Of a DNA stretch of 64,000 nucleotides, positions 47,630 to 57,547 are shown piece after piece. Source of the DNA: Afipia sp. OHSU_II-C1 (GTDB lineage: Bacteria > Pseudomonadota > Alphaproteobacteria > Rhizobiales > Xanthobacteraceae); the NCBI RefSeq assembly GCF_000497575.1, contig NZ_APJI01000013.1, forward strand, positions 310,001-374,000, written 5' to 3'. Below the pieces are notes generated by a model. It was not told the origin of the DNA, made no database searches, and saw only the letters and a program-made list of their open reading frames with translations. Positions within the stretch are counted from its first letter, which is position 1; the number at the start of each line of letters is the position of its first letter. Both the position numbers and the translations under genes were made by a program.

Positions 47630-48091
47630 TCAGACTGGCAGCGCGATCGAGTATTTCACCTGACTGAGCGCGAAGCTGGACTCGATCGAGGCGATGCCAT
47701 CGAGCCGCGTCAGTTTGGTCTTGAGGAACGCTTCATAGGACGGAAGGTCGGCGGTGACGACACGCAGCAGGTAATCGCGATTGCCGGTCATCAGGTAGCA
47801 TTCCAGCACTTCTTCCCATTTCGAGATCGCCTTGGCGAAGCGGTTGAGATCCTCTTCCTTCTGCCGCTCCAGCTTGATCGAAATGAAGACGCTGACTGGA
47901 AGCCCGACCGACTTCTGGTCCACCATCGCGATATAGCGCGAGATCACGCCGCGCTCCTCGAGCAGTTTCACCCGGCGGTGGCAGGGCGAGACTGACAGTC
48001 CGACCCGATCGGCAAGGTCCTGCATGGTGACGCGGCTATCGGACTGAAGAATCGCCAGGATCTTGCGGTCGATTGCGTCGAGGTCTGTCAT
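47630..48091 (-). CDS. Lrp/AsnC-family transcriptional regulator
   Basis: A 153-residue regulator: N-terminal helix-turn-helix (LDAIDRKILAILQSDSRVTMQDLADRVGLSVSPCHRRVKLLEERGVI) and C-terminal RAM effector domain with YLMTGNRDYLLRVVTADLPSYEAFL. Family members respond to amino acids. It is divergent from the E1-like gene across a 104-base region holding a 29-base palindrome, an ideal site for an Lrp octamer. Pairing of an Lrp protein with an MdeB-like E1 recalls the methionine/2-oxobutyrate mde system of Pseudomonas putida. Confidence 0.94.
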   Translation of the reverse strand: MTDLDAIDRKILAILQSDSRVTMQDLADRVGLSVSPCHRRVKLLEERGVISRYIAMVDQKSVGLPVSVFISIKLERQKEEDLNRFAKAISKWEEVLECYLMTGNRDYLLRVVTADLPSYEAFLKTKLTRLDGIASIESSFALSQVKYSIALPV

Positions 48092-48097
48092 TGGTGC

Positions 48098-48172
48098 AAA
48101 ATCTCAATAATTTGCGAAATATTGGTATGATATACCAATATTTCTATACCGGTCGAGATGATTTGAGATTTT
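48098..48172. promoter_or_regulatory. Nested palindromic operator between Lrp gene and E1-like gene
   Basis: The core is a perfect palindrome with 13-bp arms (48116-48128 and 48132-48144) around GAT. It is bracketed by a second perfect 10-bp inverted repeat, AAAATCTCAA (48098-48107) and TTGAGATTTT (48163-48172). The region is AT-rich in a GC-rich neighbourhood and fills nearly all the space between the divergent starts, so it likely binds the Lrp-type regulator and controls both genes. Confidence 0.75.
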
Positions 48173-48195
48173 TCAGCTCCCGGTGAGGACTAGCA

Positions 48196-50589
48196 TTGGC
48201 GCCGGACCCCTTCATTCCGGTGAACGCCATGCCCATCGACCCCTCTCGTCTTGAAATCCTGTCCGCGCTCGCCCGCAAGGCGCTGTGGCTGTCGTCGTGG
48301 ACCATCCATCATGCCAATCACATCCGTCCGGATTCCGATGGGTTGAAAGTCGGCGGCCATCAGGCCTCATCGGCGTCGCTGGCGACCATCATGTCGGCGC
48401 TGTATTTCGGCGTGCTGAAACCTGAGGACCGCGTCGCGGTGAAGCCTCACGCCAGTCCCGTGTTTCATGCGATCCAGTATCTGCTCGGGCAGCAGACCCG
48501 CGAGAAGCTGGAGAATTTCCGCGGCTTCAAGGGCGCGCAGTCCTATCCCTCGCGCACGAAGGACATCGACGACGTCGACTTCTCCACCGGCTCGGTTGGC
48601 CTCGGCGTGGCGCAGACGCTGTTCTCGTCGCTGGTACAGGACTACGTGAAGTCCCATGGCTGGATGAAGGACCGGCCCGAAGGCCGCATGATCGCGCTGG
48701 TCGGCGACGCCGAGCTCGATGAAGGCAACATTTTCGAGGCGTTGCTGGAGGGCTGGAAGCAGGGCCTGCGCAACACCTGGTGGATCATCGACTACAACCG
48801 CCAGAGTCTCGACGCGGTGATCCACGAAGGATTGTGGGAAAAGCTGGAGACCATGTTCCGCAATTTCGGCTGGGATGTGGTGATCGTGAAATACGGCAAG
48901 CTGCTGCAGGCTGCGTTCGCGGAGCCGGGCGGGGAGGCGCTGCGCAAGTGGATCGATAGCTGCCCGAACCAGATGTATGCGGCTCTGTGCTTCCAGGGCG
49001 GTGCTGCATTTCGCAAACACCTGCTCGACGACATCGGCGATCAGGGCGCAGTCACAAAGCTGATCGAGAAGCGCAGCGATGACGAACTGCTGGCGCTGAT
49101 GTCCAATCTCGGCGGGCACGACATGGCGAGCATGCTGGAAGCCTTCGAGGCGATCGATCACGATCGACCGGTGTGCTTCATCGCCTACACCATCAAGGGC
49201 GTCGGCCTGCCGTTCCAGGGACACAAAGACAATCATGCCGGGCTGATGACGGTTTCTCAGATGGAAACCTTCCGCACGGCGCAAAACATCCGTCCGGGTC
49301 ACGAATGGGATCGGCTGGAAGGCTTGTCGCTCGATCATGCGCGCATCGAAAAATTCCTGAAGAATGTGACCTTCGCGCGGGATGGCGCACGGCGGTTCGA
49401 TGCACCGAAGATCGAGGTGCCTGCACAACTCAATGTGACGCTGACGCCGCGCATGGCGACGCAGCAGGGCTTTGGCCTGATCCTCAATGAACTGGCGCGC
49501 GGCGATACAAAACTCGCAGGGCGCATTGTCACCACGTCGCCAGACGTCACGGTCTCGACCAATCTCGGCCCGTGGGTGAACCGGCGCGGCCTGTTTGCGA
49601 TGGCCGAGAACACCGACCTGTTCCGCAAGGAGAAGATTCCGTCGACTTTCGCATGGGATTACTCGCCGAAGGGCCAGCACATGGAACTTGGTATCGCGGA
49701 GATGAATCTCTTCATCATGCTGTCCGCGCTCGGCCTGTCCCATTCCATCAATGGCGAACGGCTCCTGCCGGTCGGCACGCTGTACGATCCGTTCATCGAG
49801 CGCGGCCTCGATGCGCTGAACTATGCCTGTTATCAGGATGCGCGTTTCATGGTGGCGGCGACGCCTTCAGGCATCACGCTGGCGCCGGAAGGCGGCGCGC
49901 ACCAGTCGATTGCGACGCCCTTGATCGGCATGGCGCAGGATGGACTCTCGTCATTTGAGCCTGCATTCGTGGACGAACTCGCGGTCATCATGCGCTGGGG
50001 CTTCGATCACATGCAGCGCGATGACGATGGCGGATCGGTCTATCTTCGGCTGTCGACACGCACGCTGGATCAGCCGCAGCGAACGATGACGCCGGAACTT
50101 GCGAGCGACATTGCCGCGGGCGCTTACTGGCTGCGCAAGCCGGGGCCGAATGCCGAACTGGTGATCGCTTACACCGGCACCGTTGCGCCGGAGGCCATCG
50201 AGGCGACGGGATTGCTTGGCGAGTCACGCCGGGACATCGGCCTGCTTGCGATTACGTCTGCGGATCGGTTGCACTCCGGCTGGAGCGCATCGCGGAAGCT
50301 TCGCCGCAACGGAGGTCCGCGTGAGCCGAGCCATATCGAGCGGTTGCTTGCGCCGCTGCCGCGCGACTGCGGGCTGATCACTGTGATTGACGGTCACCCG
50401 GCGACGCTGGCGTGGCTTGGCAGTGTGCATGGCCATCGCGTGGAGGCGCTTGGTGTCGAGAAGTTCGGCCAGACCGGCACCGTCGGCGACCTCTATGCGC
50501 ACTACGGCCTCGATGCCAACACCATCATCGATGCGGCGGCGGGGCTGACGTTCGGTTCGCCGATCAGGCATCGCAAGATGGCGGTGTGA
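48196..50589 (+). CDS. AceE/MdeB-like thiamine-diphosphate 2-oxoacid dehydrogenase E1 (transketolase-like)
   Basis: A 797-residue homodimeric-type E1 protein. The ThDP motif is GDAELDEG at residues 170-177 with Asn201 in IIDYNRQSLD, aligned with GDGEMDEP...NCNLQRLDG of AceE. The pyrimidine-binding part has GQHMELGIAEMNLFIMLSALGLS and GGAHQSIATPLIGMAQ. It is shorter than AceE (about 887 residues). Closest functional idea is MdeB, an oxobutyrate dehydrogenase E1 linked to methionine breakdown; plain transketolase annotation is also likely. TGAGGA at 48184-48189 supports the TTG start; ATG 48229 is an alternative. No E2/E3 or methionine gamma-lyase is nearby. Confidence 0.85.
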   Translation: MAPDPFIPVNAMPIDPSRLEILSALARKALWLSSWTIHHANHIRPDSDGLKVGGHQASSASLATIMSALYFGVLKPEDRVAVKPHASPVFHAIQYLLGQQTREKLENFRGFKGAQSYPSRTKDIDDVDFSTGSVGLGVAQTLFSSLVQDYVKSHGWMKDRPEGRMIALVGDAELDEGNIFEALLEGWKQGLRNTWWIIDYNRQSLDAVIHEGLWEKLETMFRNFGWDVVIVKYGKLLQAAFAEPGGEALRKWIDSCPNQMYAALCFQGGAAFRKHLLDDIGDQGAVTKLIEKRSDDELLALMSNLGGHDMASMLEAFEAIDHDRPVCFIAYTIKGVGLPFQGHKDNHAGLMTVSQMETFRTAQNIRPGHEWDRLEGLSLDHARIEKFLKNVTFARDGARRFDAPKIEVPAQLNVTLTPRMATQQGFGLILNELARGDTKLAGRIVTTSPDVTVSTNLGPWVNRRGLFAMAENTDLFRKEKIPSTFAWDYSPKGQHMELGIAEMNLFIMLSALGLSHSINGERLLPVGTLYDPFIERGLDALNYACYQDARFMVAATPSGITLAPEGGAHQSIATPLIGMAQDGLSSFEPAFVDELAVIMRWGFDHMQRDDDGGSVYLRLSTRTLDQPQRTMTPELASDIAAGAYWLRKPGPNAELVIAYTGTVAPEAIEATGLLGESRRDIGLLAITSADRLHSGWSASRKLRRNGGPREPSHIERLLAPLPRDCGLITVIDGHPATLAWLGSVHGHRVEALGVEKFGQTGTVGDLYAHYGLDANTIIDAAAGLTFGSPIRHRKMAV

Positions 50590-50706
50590 TAGGCGCTCGG
50601 CGCGGCTTTTAACCACGCGAGGCATCCGCGAGGTGACCGGTGAAATGCCGAGTTGACCCGACGCGGCAACCGCAGCACCATTGGCCCATACGGGTTAAGG
50701 TGCTGA

Positions 50707-51495
50707 ATGACCGAGCTTTCCAACCGCCAGTCCGACATCCTGAACATTGCGCGCGCCTCCGGCCGGGTGACGGTGGAGGACCTGGCTCGGCGTTTTGAAG
50801 TCTCGGCGCAGACCATTCGCAAGGACCTGAACGATCTGTGCGACCGCCGTTCGATGACGCGGGTTCATGGCGGCGCGATCATCGCCTCGGGCGTCGAAAA
50901 CCTGGCCTACGAGGCGAGACGGTTCGTCGCGGCGGAGGAAAAGAAGGCCATCGGTGCGGCGGCGGCAGCGCAGATTCCCAATGGCTGCTCGTTGTTCATC
51001 AATATCGGCACCACGACGGAAGAGGTCGCCAGCGCGCTGACGGCGCATGAAGACCTGCTGGTCATTACCAACAACCTGAACGTGGCGATGCTGCTCTATC
51101 GCCATCCGCGCATCGAGGTGATTGTCGCCGGCGGCACGGTTCGCCGTGCGGACGGTGCGGTGATCGGCTCGACGGCGAACAATTTGATCACGCAGTTCAA
51201 GGTCGATTACGCCATCATCGGTGCATCTGCGATCGACGAGGAGGGCGCGCTGCTCGACTTCGACTATCGCGAGGTGCAGGCCGCGCAGGCCATCATCGCA
51301 AATGCGCGCAGCGTGATGCTGGTGGCCGACAGCACCAAGCTCAGCCGCAATGCGCCGGTTCGCATCGCGCATCTCAGCCAGATCCACACCTTCGTGACGG
51401 ACCTGCCGCTGCCCGCCGGCCTTCAGGCCATTTGCAGCAGCCGGGGCATCGAGGTCATCGCGGCGATGCCCGACAAGCCCGCTGACGTGGCCTGA
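50707..51495 (+). CDS. glpR: DeoR-family repressor of glycerol genes
   Basis: A 262-residue regulator with an N-terminal DeoR helix-turn-helix (RQSDILNIARASGRVTVEDLARRFEVSAQTIRKDLNDLCDRRSMTRVHGGAI) and a sugar-phosphate-binding domain with NIGTTTEEVASALTAHEDLLVITNNLNVA and DYAIIGASAIDEEGALLDFDYREV. It lies directly upstream of glpD and the glycerol ABC genes, as GlpR does; glycerol-3-phosphate is the usual inducer of GlpR. Candidate binding sites lie in the 232-base gap before glpD. Confidence 0.9.
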   Translation: MTELSNRQSDILNIARASGRVTVEDLARRFEVSAQTIRKDLNDLCDRRSMTRVHGGAIIASGVENLAYEARRFVAAEEKKAIGAAAAAQIPNGCSLFINIGTTTEEVASALTAHEDLLVITNNLNVAMLLYRHPRIEVIVAGGTVRRADGAVIGSTANNLITQFKVDYAIIGASAIDEEGALLDFDYREVQAAQAIIANARSVMLVADSTKLSRNAPVRIAHLSQIHTFVTDLPLPAGLQAICSSRGIEVIAAMPDKPADVA

Positions 51496-51647
51496 CGGCC
51501 TTCAGCCGATTCCGCGGCTTGCTGGTTCGGCTTGTGGACAGTTGGCGCCCGCTTCTTATCTGTCGGCCTTTGAGCCGTAACTCACTCACATATCTTCACT
51601 TTTCCCGAGCGCTGGCACGTCTGCCTGCGCATTCATCACGCTGCTTG

Positions 51648-51710
51648 CTTTCGCTTTAAGTTGTGATTTAATCCAATACGAAAGCGAAATCGCTATAAGT
51701 GAAAATAGCG
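51648..51710 (+). promoter_or_regulatory. Operator/promoter region of glpD
   Basis: CTTTCGCTTT (51648-51657) and AAAGCGAAA (51681-51689) are inverted copies of one motif. CGCTAT (51691-51696) and ATAGCG (51705-51710) form another pair, enclosing TATAAG (51694-51699), a possible -10 box. AT-rich T/A-tract half-sites with CG are common for DeoR/GlpR repressors. The TTG start of glpD and its GGGGAGAA site follow. The rest of the gap shows nothing further. Confidence 0.55.
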
Positions 51711-51727
51711 AGCGCCGGGGAGAAACG

Positions 51728-53272
51728 TTGGACAAGGTTTTCGACCTCGCAATCATCGGCGGAGGTATTAACGGCTGCGGCATCGCCCGCGACGCCGCGG
51801 GCCGCGGCAATTCCGTGTTCCTTTGCGAAATGAACGATCTCGCCAGCGGCACCTCATCCTGGTCGAGCAAGCTCATTCACGGCGGCCTTCGCTATCTCGA
51901 GTATTACGAATTCCGGCTGGTCCGGGAGGCGCTGCTGGAGCGGGAAGTGCTGTGGCAGATCGCTCCGCACATCATCCGTCCGCTGCGTTTTGTGTTGCCG
52001 CATCACGCCGGGCTGCGCCCCGCTTGGCTGCTGCGGCTCGGCCTCTTCATGTACGACCATCTTGGCGGGCGGCGGCTGCTTCCGGCGACGCGCACCGTCA
52101 ATCTGGCGCGTGATCCGGTGGGTCAGCCGCTGGCTCCGGGCCGCTTCACAAAGGGCTTCGAATATTCGGACTGCTTCGTCGATGACGCGCGCCTCGTGGT
52201 GCTCAATGCGCGCGACGCGGCGGATCGCGGCGCGGTGATCCGCACGCGAACCCGCGCAGTCGAGGCGCGGCGGCTGGATGACTGCTGGCAGGTGATGCTC
52301 GAAGACACCATCACCGGGGCACAGAGCAGCATCAAGGCGCGGGCGCTGGTCAATGCCGGCGGTCCGTGGGTCGAGGATGTACTGAGCCGGCGTGCCGGAA
52401 TCAACGCCAAGGCCAAGGTGCGTCTGGTGCAGGGCTCGCACATTGTCGTGCCGCGCCTGTACGACCACGATAACGCCTACACGTTCCAGAATGCCGATGG
52501 CCGCGTCGTGTTCGTCATTCCGTTCCAGAACGATTTCACGCTGATCGGCACCACCGATCGCGACTACGACGGCGATCCATCCAAGGTGAAAGCCTCGCCT
52601 GAGGAAATTGCCTATCTGTGCCAGTCGGTGAACGACTATCTCGCCAAACAGGTGACGCCCGCCGATGTCGTGTGGGCCTATGCGGGCGTGCGTCCGCTGT
52701 ACGATGACGGCGCCAGCGAGGCGAAGGCTGCGACGCGCGATTATGTGTTCGAGTTCGATGCACCGGGCGGGTTGCCGTTGCTGTCGATCTTCGGCGGCAA
52801 GATCACGACCTATCGCCGCCTGTCCGAAGAGGCGCTGGAGCGGCTGGAGCAATATCTGCCCGGCAAGGCCAAACCCGCCGGCTGGACCGCCACCGCGCCG
52901 CTGCCCGGCGGCGATCTCGATGTGTCCGCGATCCCGGCACTGGCGGATGAACTGATCCGCGACAATTCGTTCCTGTCGCGCTCCCTCGCGCTTCGTCTCG
53001 CGCACGCCTATGGTACGCGCGCCAGCAAGGTTCTCGATAAGGCGTCGTCTGCGGCGGATCTCGGGCAGTTGTTCGGCGACACGCTGACGGAACGCGAAGT
53101 CCGCTATCTCATTGCGCATGAATTTGCGCGCACCGCCGAGGACATTGTCTGGCGACGGTCCAAGCTGGGCCTGCGTCTGTCCGCCGATCAAGTGAAGGCG
53201 CTCGACGACTGGATCGACACGCATCGCAGCGGCCTCGACCGGCCGCTGAAGGAAGCGGGAGGCCGTGCATGA
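51728..53272 (+). CDS. glpD: Glycerol-3-phosphate dehydrogenase, aerobic
   Basis: A 514-residue FAD enzyme oxidising glycerol-3-phosphate to dihydroxyacetone phosphate at the inner membrane and feeding quinones. The FAD motif GGGINGCGIARDAAGRG is near residues 11-27, followed by SGTSSWSSKLIHGGLRYLEYYEFRLVREAL. FVIPFQNDFTLIGTTDRDYDGDP and SIFGGKITTYRRLSEEALE complete the GlpD pattern. It uses a TTG start with GGGGAGAA about 6 bases upstream. It overlaps glpS by four bases, so oxidation and uptake are co-translated. Confidence 0.96.
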   Translation: MDKVFDLAIIGGGINGCGIARDAAGRGNSVFLCEMNDLASGTSSWSSKLIHGGLRYLEYYEFRLVREALLEREVLWQIAPHIIRPLRFVLPHHAGLRPAWLLRLGLFMYDHLGGRRLLPATRTVNLARDPVGQPLAPGRFTKGFEYSDCFVDDARLVVLNARDAADRGAVIRTRTRAVEARRLDDCWQVMLEDTITGAQSSIKARALVNAGGPWVEDVLSRRAGINAKAKVRLVQGSHIVVPRLYDHDNAYTFQNADGRVVFVIPFQNDFTLIGTTDRDYDGDPSKVKASPEEIAYLCQSVNDYLAKQVTPADVVWAYAGVRPLYDDGASEAKAATRDYVFEFDAPGGLPLLSIFGGKITTYRRLSEEALERLEQYLPGKAKPAGWTATAPLPGGDLDVSAIPALADELIRDNSFLSRSLALRLAHAYGTRASKVLDKASSAADLGQLFGDTLTEREVRYLIAHEFARTAEDIVWRRSKLGLRLSADQVKALDDWIDTHRSGLDRPLKEAGGRA

Positions 53273-54348
53273 GCGTCACCCTCGATAAGGTTTCGCGCGA
53301 GGTCAACGGGGTTCCCTGGATTCGGGATGTCTCGCTGACACTTGAGCGCGGAACATTGAGCGTGCTGCTTGGCCCGACGCTGGCGGGCAAGACATCGATC
53401 ATGCGGCTGCTCGCCGGGCTCGACAAGCCGACATCCGGCCGCGTGCTGGTCGACGGCAACGACGTCACCGGCTTCGATGTGCGCAAGCGCTCGGTGGCGA
53501 TGGTCTACCAGCAGTTCATCAACTATCCGACGCTGACGGTTTACGAAAACATCGCGTCCCCGCTGCGCGTGCAAGGCGTCGCGCGCGACGAGATCGAAAC
53601 CCGCGTCAGGAGCGCAGCGAAGCTGCTGAAGCTCGAGCCCTATCTCAACCGGACGCCATTGCAGCTATCGGGCGGTCAGCAGCAGCGCACCGCCATCGCC
53701 CGCGCGCTGGTGAAAGGCGCGGACCTCGTGCTGCTCGATGAGCCGCTCGCCAATCTCGACTACAAGTTGCGCGAGGAGCTGCGCACCGAACTGCCGCGCA
53801 TCTTCGAGGAGTCCGGCGCGATCTTTGTCTATGCGACGACAGAACCCTCGGAAGCCCTGTTGCTGGGGGGCCGGACCATCTGCATGGGGGAAGGGCGGGT
53901 GCTGCAGGCCGGTGCGACGCCGCAAGTCTACCGGCGTCCTGACACGGTGGAAGTGGCGGAGGTGTTTTCCGATCCGCCGCTCAACACCGTCGGCATCGAG
54001 AAGAAGAACGGATCGATCTTCTATTCCGGCGGCGAACGCGCGTCGGTGGCGGGTCTCTATGAGGGCTTGAGCGACGGCGCCTACCAGGTCGGATTCCGCG
54101 CGCATCAACTTGAAGTGGCGACCCCACCCAACGGTCGCCATGCATTCGTCACCACCGTCAGCGTGACCGAGATCACCGGCTCCGAAAGCTTCGTGCATCT
54201 CAAGCGCGAAGGTTACAACTGGGTCGCGGTGCTGTCGGGCATCCACGAATTTCTGCCGGGGCAGGAACTCGATGCCGTGCTCGATCCGAACGACCTGTTC
54301 ATTTTCGATCAATCCGGCCGGCTCGTCGCCGCGCCGGCGGCGCGGTGA
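53269..54348 (+). CDS. glpS: Glycerol ABC transporter ATPase GlpS
   Basis: A 359-residue ATPase of the carbohydrate (CUT1/MalK) type. Walker A reads GPTLAGKTS (residues 35-43), unusual in the middle but with the essential GKT. The signature LSGGQQQR (133-140), Walker B LVLLDEPLANLDYKL and a C-terminal TOBE region follow. The switch-histidine position reads YATTEPSEAL, so the usual His of the H-loop appears replaced by Thr. It should pair with GlpT, whose signature is degenerate, so each ATP site has different quality. Named by analogy with rhizobial glpSTPQUV. Confidence 0.9.
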   Translation: MSVTLDKVSREVNGVPWIRDVSLTLERGTLSVLLGPTLAGKTSIMRLLAGLDKPTSGRVLVDGNDVTGFDVRKRSVAMVYQQFINYPTLTVYENIASPLRVQGVARDEIETRVRSAAKLLKLEPYLNRTPLQLSGGQQQRTAIARALVKGADLVLLDEPLANLDYKLREELRTELPRIFEESGAIFVYATTEPSEALLLGGRTICMGEGRVLQAGATPQVYRRPDTVEVAEVFSDPPLNTVGIEKKNGSIFYSGGERASVAGLYEGLSDGAYQVGFRAHQLEVATPPNGRHAFVTTVSVTEITGSESFVHLKREGYNWVAVLSGIHEFLPGQELDAVLDPNDLFIFDQSGRLVAAPAAR

Positions 54349-54357
54349 GGGCATACC

Positions 54358-55442
54358 ATGGCTCGCATCGATCTTGTCGATCTGGCGCATTCCTACGGCG
54401 GCAACGCTGCGGACCGGGCGTCCTATGCGCTGAAGCCGATGACCATGACCTGGCGGCAGGGCGGCGCCTATGCGCTGCTGGGTCCGTCCGGCTGCGGCAA
54501 GACCACGCTGCTGAATATTATCTCCGGGATCGTGACGCCGTCGCACGGCAAGGTGCTGTTTGACGGCAAGGACATTACTCACGCCACCACACGCGAGCGC
54601 AACATCGCGCAGGTGTTCCAGTTTCCGGTGATCTACGACACGATGACCGTGGGCGAGAACCTCGCGTTTCCGCTCAAGAATCGCGGGCTGCCGCGAAACG
54701 AGATCGATGCACGGGTGACAGAGATCGCCACGCTGCTCGACCTCAAGCCGTATGTGAACCGCAAGGCCGTGCGGCTCAGTCCCGACGCCAAGCAGAAGAT
54801 TTCGCTGGGACGAGGCCTGGTCCGCTCCGACGTGGCGGCGGTGCTGTTCGATGAGCCACTGACGGTGATCGATCCGCATCTGAAATGGGAGCTGCGCTCG
54901 AAGCTCAAGGCGCTGCACCAGGCGCTCGATCTGACGATGATCTACGTCACTCACGATCAGACCGAGGCATTGACTTTTGCCGACACCGTCGTGGTGATGC
55001 ACGACGGCAGCGTGGTGCAGAGCGGGACGCCGGAAGAACTCTTCGCAAAGCCCGCGCATACCTTCGTCGGCTATTTCATCGGGTCGCCCGGCATGAATAT
55101 CGTGCCTGCCGAGGTGAAGGGCAATGAGGCGAGGATCGACGGTCACACCATCCGGCTGAACCGGACCTACGACAGCCTGCCGCTTGGCGCGAAAATCGAG
55201 ATTGGCGTCCGGCCCGAATTCGTTCATGTCGCGGCGCCTGCGCCCGGTCTGCTGTCGGCGCAGATTGAGCGGATCGACGATCTTGGCCGCGTGCGTTTCG
55301 CGCGTGTGCGCATCGGCGATGTGAAATTCGCTGCCCGCGTGCCGAACGGTTTCTCCTTACCCGACAACACCGCCGGACTGGTGTTCGATCCAGCCCATAT
55401 TCACGTCTATGCCGACAGTCGTCTGGTTGAAGGGCGCGCGTG

Positions 55443-55443
<1 letters not shown>
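54358..55443 (+). CDS. glpT: Glycerol ABC transporter ATPase GlpT (degenerate signature)
   Basis: A 361-residue MalK-type ATPase. Walker A GPSGCGKTT (42-50), Walker B AVLFDEPLTVIDP (161-173) and switch His in IYVTHDQTEAL are intact, but the ABC signature is LSPDAKQK (140-147) instead of LSGGQ. A TOBE-like C-terminal region follows. The name follows the rhizobial glycerol transporter and must not be confused with the E. coli glycerol-3-phosphate antiporter GlpT. It overlaps the GlpP start by one base. Confidence 0.9.
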
Positions 55444-56341
<898 letters not shown>

Positions 56342-56345
<4 letters not shown>

Positions 56346-57151
56346 TGCATACCATTCCCGGACGCCGCATCATTCTCGGCCTGTTCCTGATCTTCCTGCT
56401 GTTGCCGATCTACTGGCTCGTCAACATGAGCTTCAAGACCAACACGGAAATCGTCACAACCATGACGTTGTGGCCGAATAATCCGACGCTGGCGCACTAC
56501 AAGCGCATCTTCACCGATGCGAGCTGGTATTCCGGCTACATCAATTCGCTGAAGTACGTGATCATCAATACGATCATCTCGATTTCGTTCGCGCTGCCGG
56601 CGGCCTATGCGTTCTCGCGCTATCGCTTCCTCGGCGACAAGCATCTGTTCTTCTGGCTGCTGTCGAACCGTATGGCGCCGCCGGCGGTGTTCGCGCTGCC
56701 GTTTTTCAATCTTTATTCGGCGATCAACCTGTTCGATACGCCCTGGGCGGTCGCGCTGGCGCACTGCCTGTTCAATGTGCCGCTGGCGGTCTGGATTCTC
56801 GAAGGCTTTATCTCCAGCGTGCCGAAGGAAATCGACGAAACCGCGTTTCTCGACGGCTATTCGTTCCCGCGTTTCTTCGTGAAGATCCTGATGCCGCTGA
56901 TTGCAAGCGGCATCGGCGTCGCGGCCTTCTTCTGCTTCATGTTCTCGTGGGTCGAACTGCTGCTGGCGCGCACGCTCACATCGGTGAACGCCAAGCCGAT
57001 CGCCGCGACCATGACGCGCACGATCTCGGCATCCGGCATGGACTGGGGGTTGCTGGCCGCCGCCGGCGTCCTGACCATCATTCCCGGCGCACTGGTGATC
57101 TGGTTTGTCCGCAATTATATCGCGCGCGGCTTCGCGCTGGGACGGGTGTAA
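56342..57151 (+). CDS. glpQ: Glycerol ABC transporter permease GlpQ
   Basis: A 269-residue MalG-type permease. The first helix LGLFLIFLLLPIYWLVNMSFK and the EAA loop EIDETAFLDGYSFPRFFVKILMPLIASGIGVAAFFCF are clear. RNYIARGFALGRV ends the protein in the CUT1 manner. It begins in the glpP stop; a second ATG follows at 56345. The name follows the rhizobial transporter and is unrelated to the glycerophosphodiesterase GlpQ. Confidence 0.92.
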
Positions 57152-57153
57152 CC

Positions 57154-57480
57154 ATGGAACATATCGCATGGATGGCCTGGACGGCACCAACGGCGATCTT
57201 CTTCTGCCTGCTGGCGGGAACGCTTGGAGTCATGACCTGGCTCGCGGTGCGTTACCCCGAGGCCGAGCGCGTCGGAATCCTGCATATTCCGACCACGCGC
57301 GGCGACAGGCTGTTCATTTCGCTGATCGCCACGGCGGTCATCCATCTTTTGTGGATTGCATTTGCGGGCACAAACCCGATTGCGACGCTCCCGATCGGCG
57401 AGGGCGTCGAGGTCTCGAGTTTGTGGATCGCTACCGTAATTTCCATCGTGTCGGCCGTTGTCATATTTCGCAACGTCTAG
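57154..57480 (+). CDS. glpU: DUF2160 small membrane protein GlpU
   Basis: A 108-residue protein with three hydrophobic segments (about residues 12-32, 52-72 and 88-105), matching DUF2160, predicted small integral membrane proteins found only with glycerol ABC transporters. A conserved RYPEAERVGILHIPTTRGDRLFISL loop lies between helices 1 and 2. It starts 2 bases after glpQ. Exact role is unknown. Confidence 0.85.
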   Translation: MEHIAWMAWTAPTAIFFCLLAGTLGVMTWLAVRYPEAERVGILHIPTTRGDRLFISLIATAVIHLLWIAFAGTNPIATLPIGEGVEVSSLWIATVISIVSAVVIFRNV

Positions 57481-57547
57481 CGGGTGGAGAAAAGGCAGAT
57501 CCGTGGATCAACCCGGACCTGAAGTTGTGTTTTCAACGGAGGAAACC

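Noticed and set aside
51613-51630. Sigma-54-like TGGCACG element upstream of glpD
   Set aside because: The second half is CTGC rather than TTGC and the spacing between the GG and GC elements is 11 rather than 10 bases.
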